From Prevotellaceae bacterium (GTDB lineage Bacteria > Bacteroidota > Bacteroidia > Bacteroidales > UBA932), in the NCBI GenBank assembly GCA_031257455.1, contig JAIROQ010000067.1, positions 1-6,152 on the forward strand: a stretch of 6,152 nt of DNA. Direction: 5' to 3'. This document shows positions 5,557-6,152 of the stretch, one piece after another. The position numbers were made by a program, and so were the translations under genes. Under the pieces are notes generated by a model. It did not search any database. It saw only the letters and a program-made list of their open reading frames with translations, and was not told the DNA's origin. Position 1 is the stretch's first letter; each line of letters starts with the position of its first letter.

Positions 5557-6152
5557 ATGAGCAAAAAAGAAACGATAACAGTTCAGGGAACGGAAATAAC
5601 GGTTATTACTTCAAAAGAAAACGATTATATTTCCTTGACCGATATGGCAAATGCAAAAGAAGGACAGGCACGAGCTGCCGACGTCATTAAGAATTGGATA
5701 CGGACACGGACAACGCTTGAATTTCTTGGCGCGTGGGAACAACTGTACAACCCGGATTTTAAAGTGGTCGAATTTGACCACTTTAAAATGCAGGCAGGAT
5801 TGCCGAGTTTTGTTTTGAGCGCCAGCGAATGGATTACAAAAACAAATGCTACGGGAATTTATGTAAGACAGGGAAAATACGGTGGAACGTATGCGCATAA
5901 AGATATTGCTTTTGAATTTGGTTCTGCTATCAGTGCAGTTTTTCGATTGTTTTTAATCAAAGAATTTCAGCGGCTGAAAGAAGATGAAAATCGCCGCCTG
6001 TCCCTCGAATGGAATTTGCAGCGCACACTCTCGAAAATCAACTATCGCATCCATACCGACGCCATTAAGGAACATATTATTCCGAATATCGTTACCAAAG
6101 AACAAATCGCTTACACGTATGCCGAAGAAGCCGACTTGCTGAATGTGGCGCT
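5557..6152 (+). CDS. KilA-N domain protein, 3' end outside the window
   Basis: The frame starts at ATG 5557 (MSKKETITVQGTEITVI) and stays open to the window edge, giving 198 codons. The KilA-N DNA-binding domain is recognisable: YISLTDMA (24-31), DVIKNWIRTRTTLEFLGAWE (42-61), NPDFKVVEFDHFKMQAGLPS (65-84), GKYGGTYAHKDIAFEFGSAIS (106-126) and FRLFLIKEFQRLKEDE (129-144). The hallmark GG-x-x-AH-x-x-IA-x-x-F is intact, although Ala replaces the Trp often found just before the final Ile-Ser. The rest (EWNLQRTLSKINYRIHTDAI, 151-170, and TYAEEADLLNVA) looks like the conserved C-terminal extension of a bacterial KilA-N family. The domain is known from phages, DNA viruses and bacterial accessory regions. 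Nothing here identifies its target. Codons 67-78 span a 34-nt near-palindrome. Confidence 0.92.
   Translation, partial: MSKKETITVQGTEITVITSKENDYISLTDMANAKEGQARAADVIKNWIRTRTTLEFLGAWEQLYNPDFKVVEFDHFKMQAGLPSFVLSASEWITKTNATGIYVRQGKYGGTYAHKDIAFEFGSAISAVFRLFLIKEFQRLKEDENRRLSLEWNLQRTLSKINYRIHTDAIKEHIIPNIVTKEQIAYTYAEEADLLNVA
5756..5789 (+). repeat. 34-nt near-perfect palindrome inside the KilA-N gene
   Basis: The left arm ATTTTAAAGTGGTC (5756-5769) is the exact reverse complement of the right arm GACCACTTTAAAAT (5776-5789), around GAATTT. Because the centre AATT is self-complementary, only one pair (5770/5775) breaks the symmetry. It encodes D-F-K-V-V-E-F-D-H-F-K-M (67-78), in a segment of the KilA-N domain where V-E-F-D is common in relatives, so protein constraint accounts for part of it but not for 14 matched bases. 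Confidence 0.92.

Overview
The window looks like part of a Bacteroidetes (probably Bacteroidales) chromosome. This rests on three things: complex I genes in the order nuoD, nuoH, nuoI with no nuoE/F/G between them, lipoproteins with short Bacteroidetes-style signal peptides, and A-rich leaders without clear Shine-Dalgarno sequences. All genes lie on the + strand with gaps of about 10-40 nt, except one gap of 132 nt. There is no obvious terminator, so the whole stretch could be one transcript.

Layout: 1-120 is the last 39 codons of nuoD (or nuoCD). Between its stop and nuoH (3178) sit three genes that are not part of complex I: a DUF1016_N-only protein (161-676), a lipoprotein with two aspartyl-protease motifs (688-1965) and a full-length DUF1016/YhcG PD-(D/E)XK nuclease (1988-3157). 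nuoH (3178-4254) and nuoI (4295-4828) follow. Where nuoJ would be expected there is instead a small lipoprotein (4861-5424), a repeat-bearing gap, and a KilA-N protein open at the window end (5557-6152). The complex I operon is therefore interrupted by accessory genes at nuoD/nuoH and, by inference, again after nuoI. The accessory genes are visibly richer in A+T in places: 181-240 has 14 G/C of 60, against 38 of 60 for 3361-3420 in nuoH.

The most striking signal is inside the coding sequences. Both DUF1016 genes carry tandem 27-nt palindromes at an exact 36-nt period, in the same codon phase and in the same place in the protein, just after the N-terminal helical region. There are two units in the first gene and three in the second. 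Ends (AATT) and core (CA-N-Y-G) are almost invariant. The seven inner base pairs differ from unit to unit, but both arms change together, so the palindrome is kept while the sequence is not. The KilA-N gene also contains a long in-frame palindrome (5756-5789). The nuo genes encode the membrane-arm quinone-channel subunit (NuoH), the quinone-proximal NuoD and the two-cluster ferredoxin-like NuoI. The accessory genes have no evident role in respiration and look like cargo that tolerates, or exploits, read-through from a well-expressed operon.
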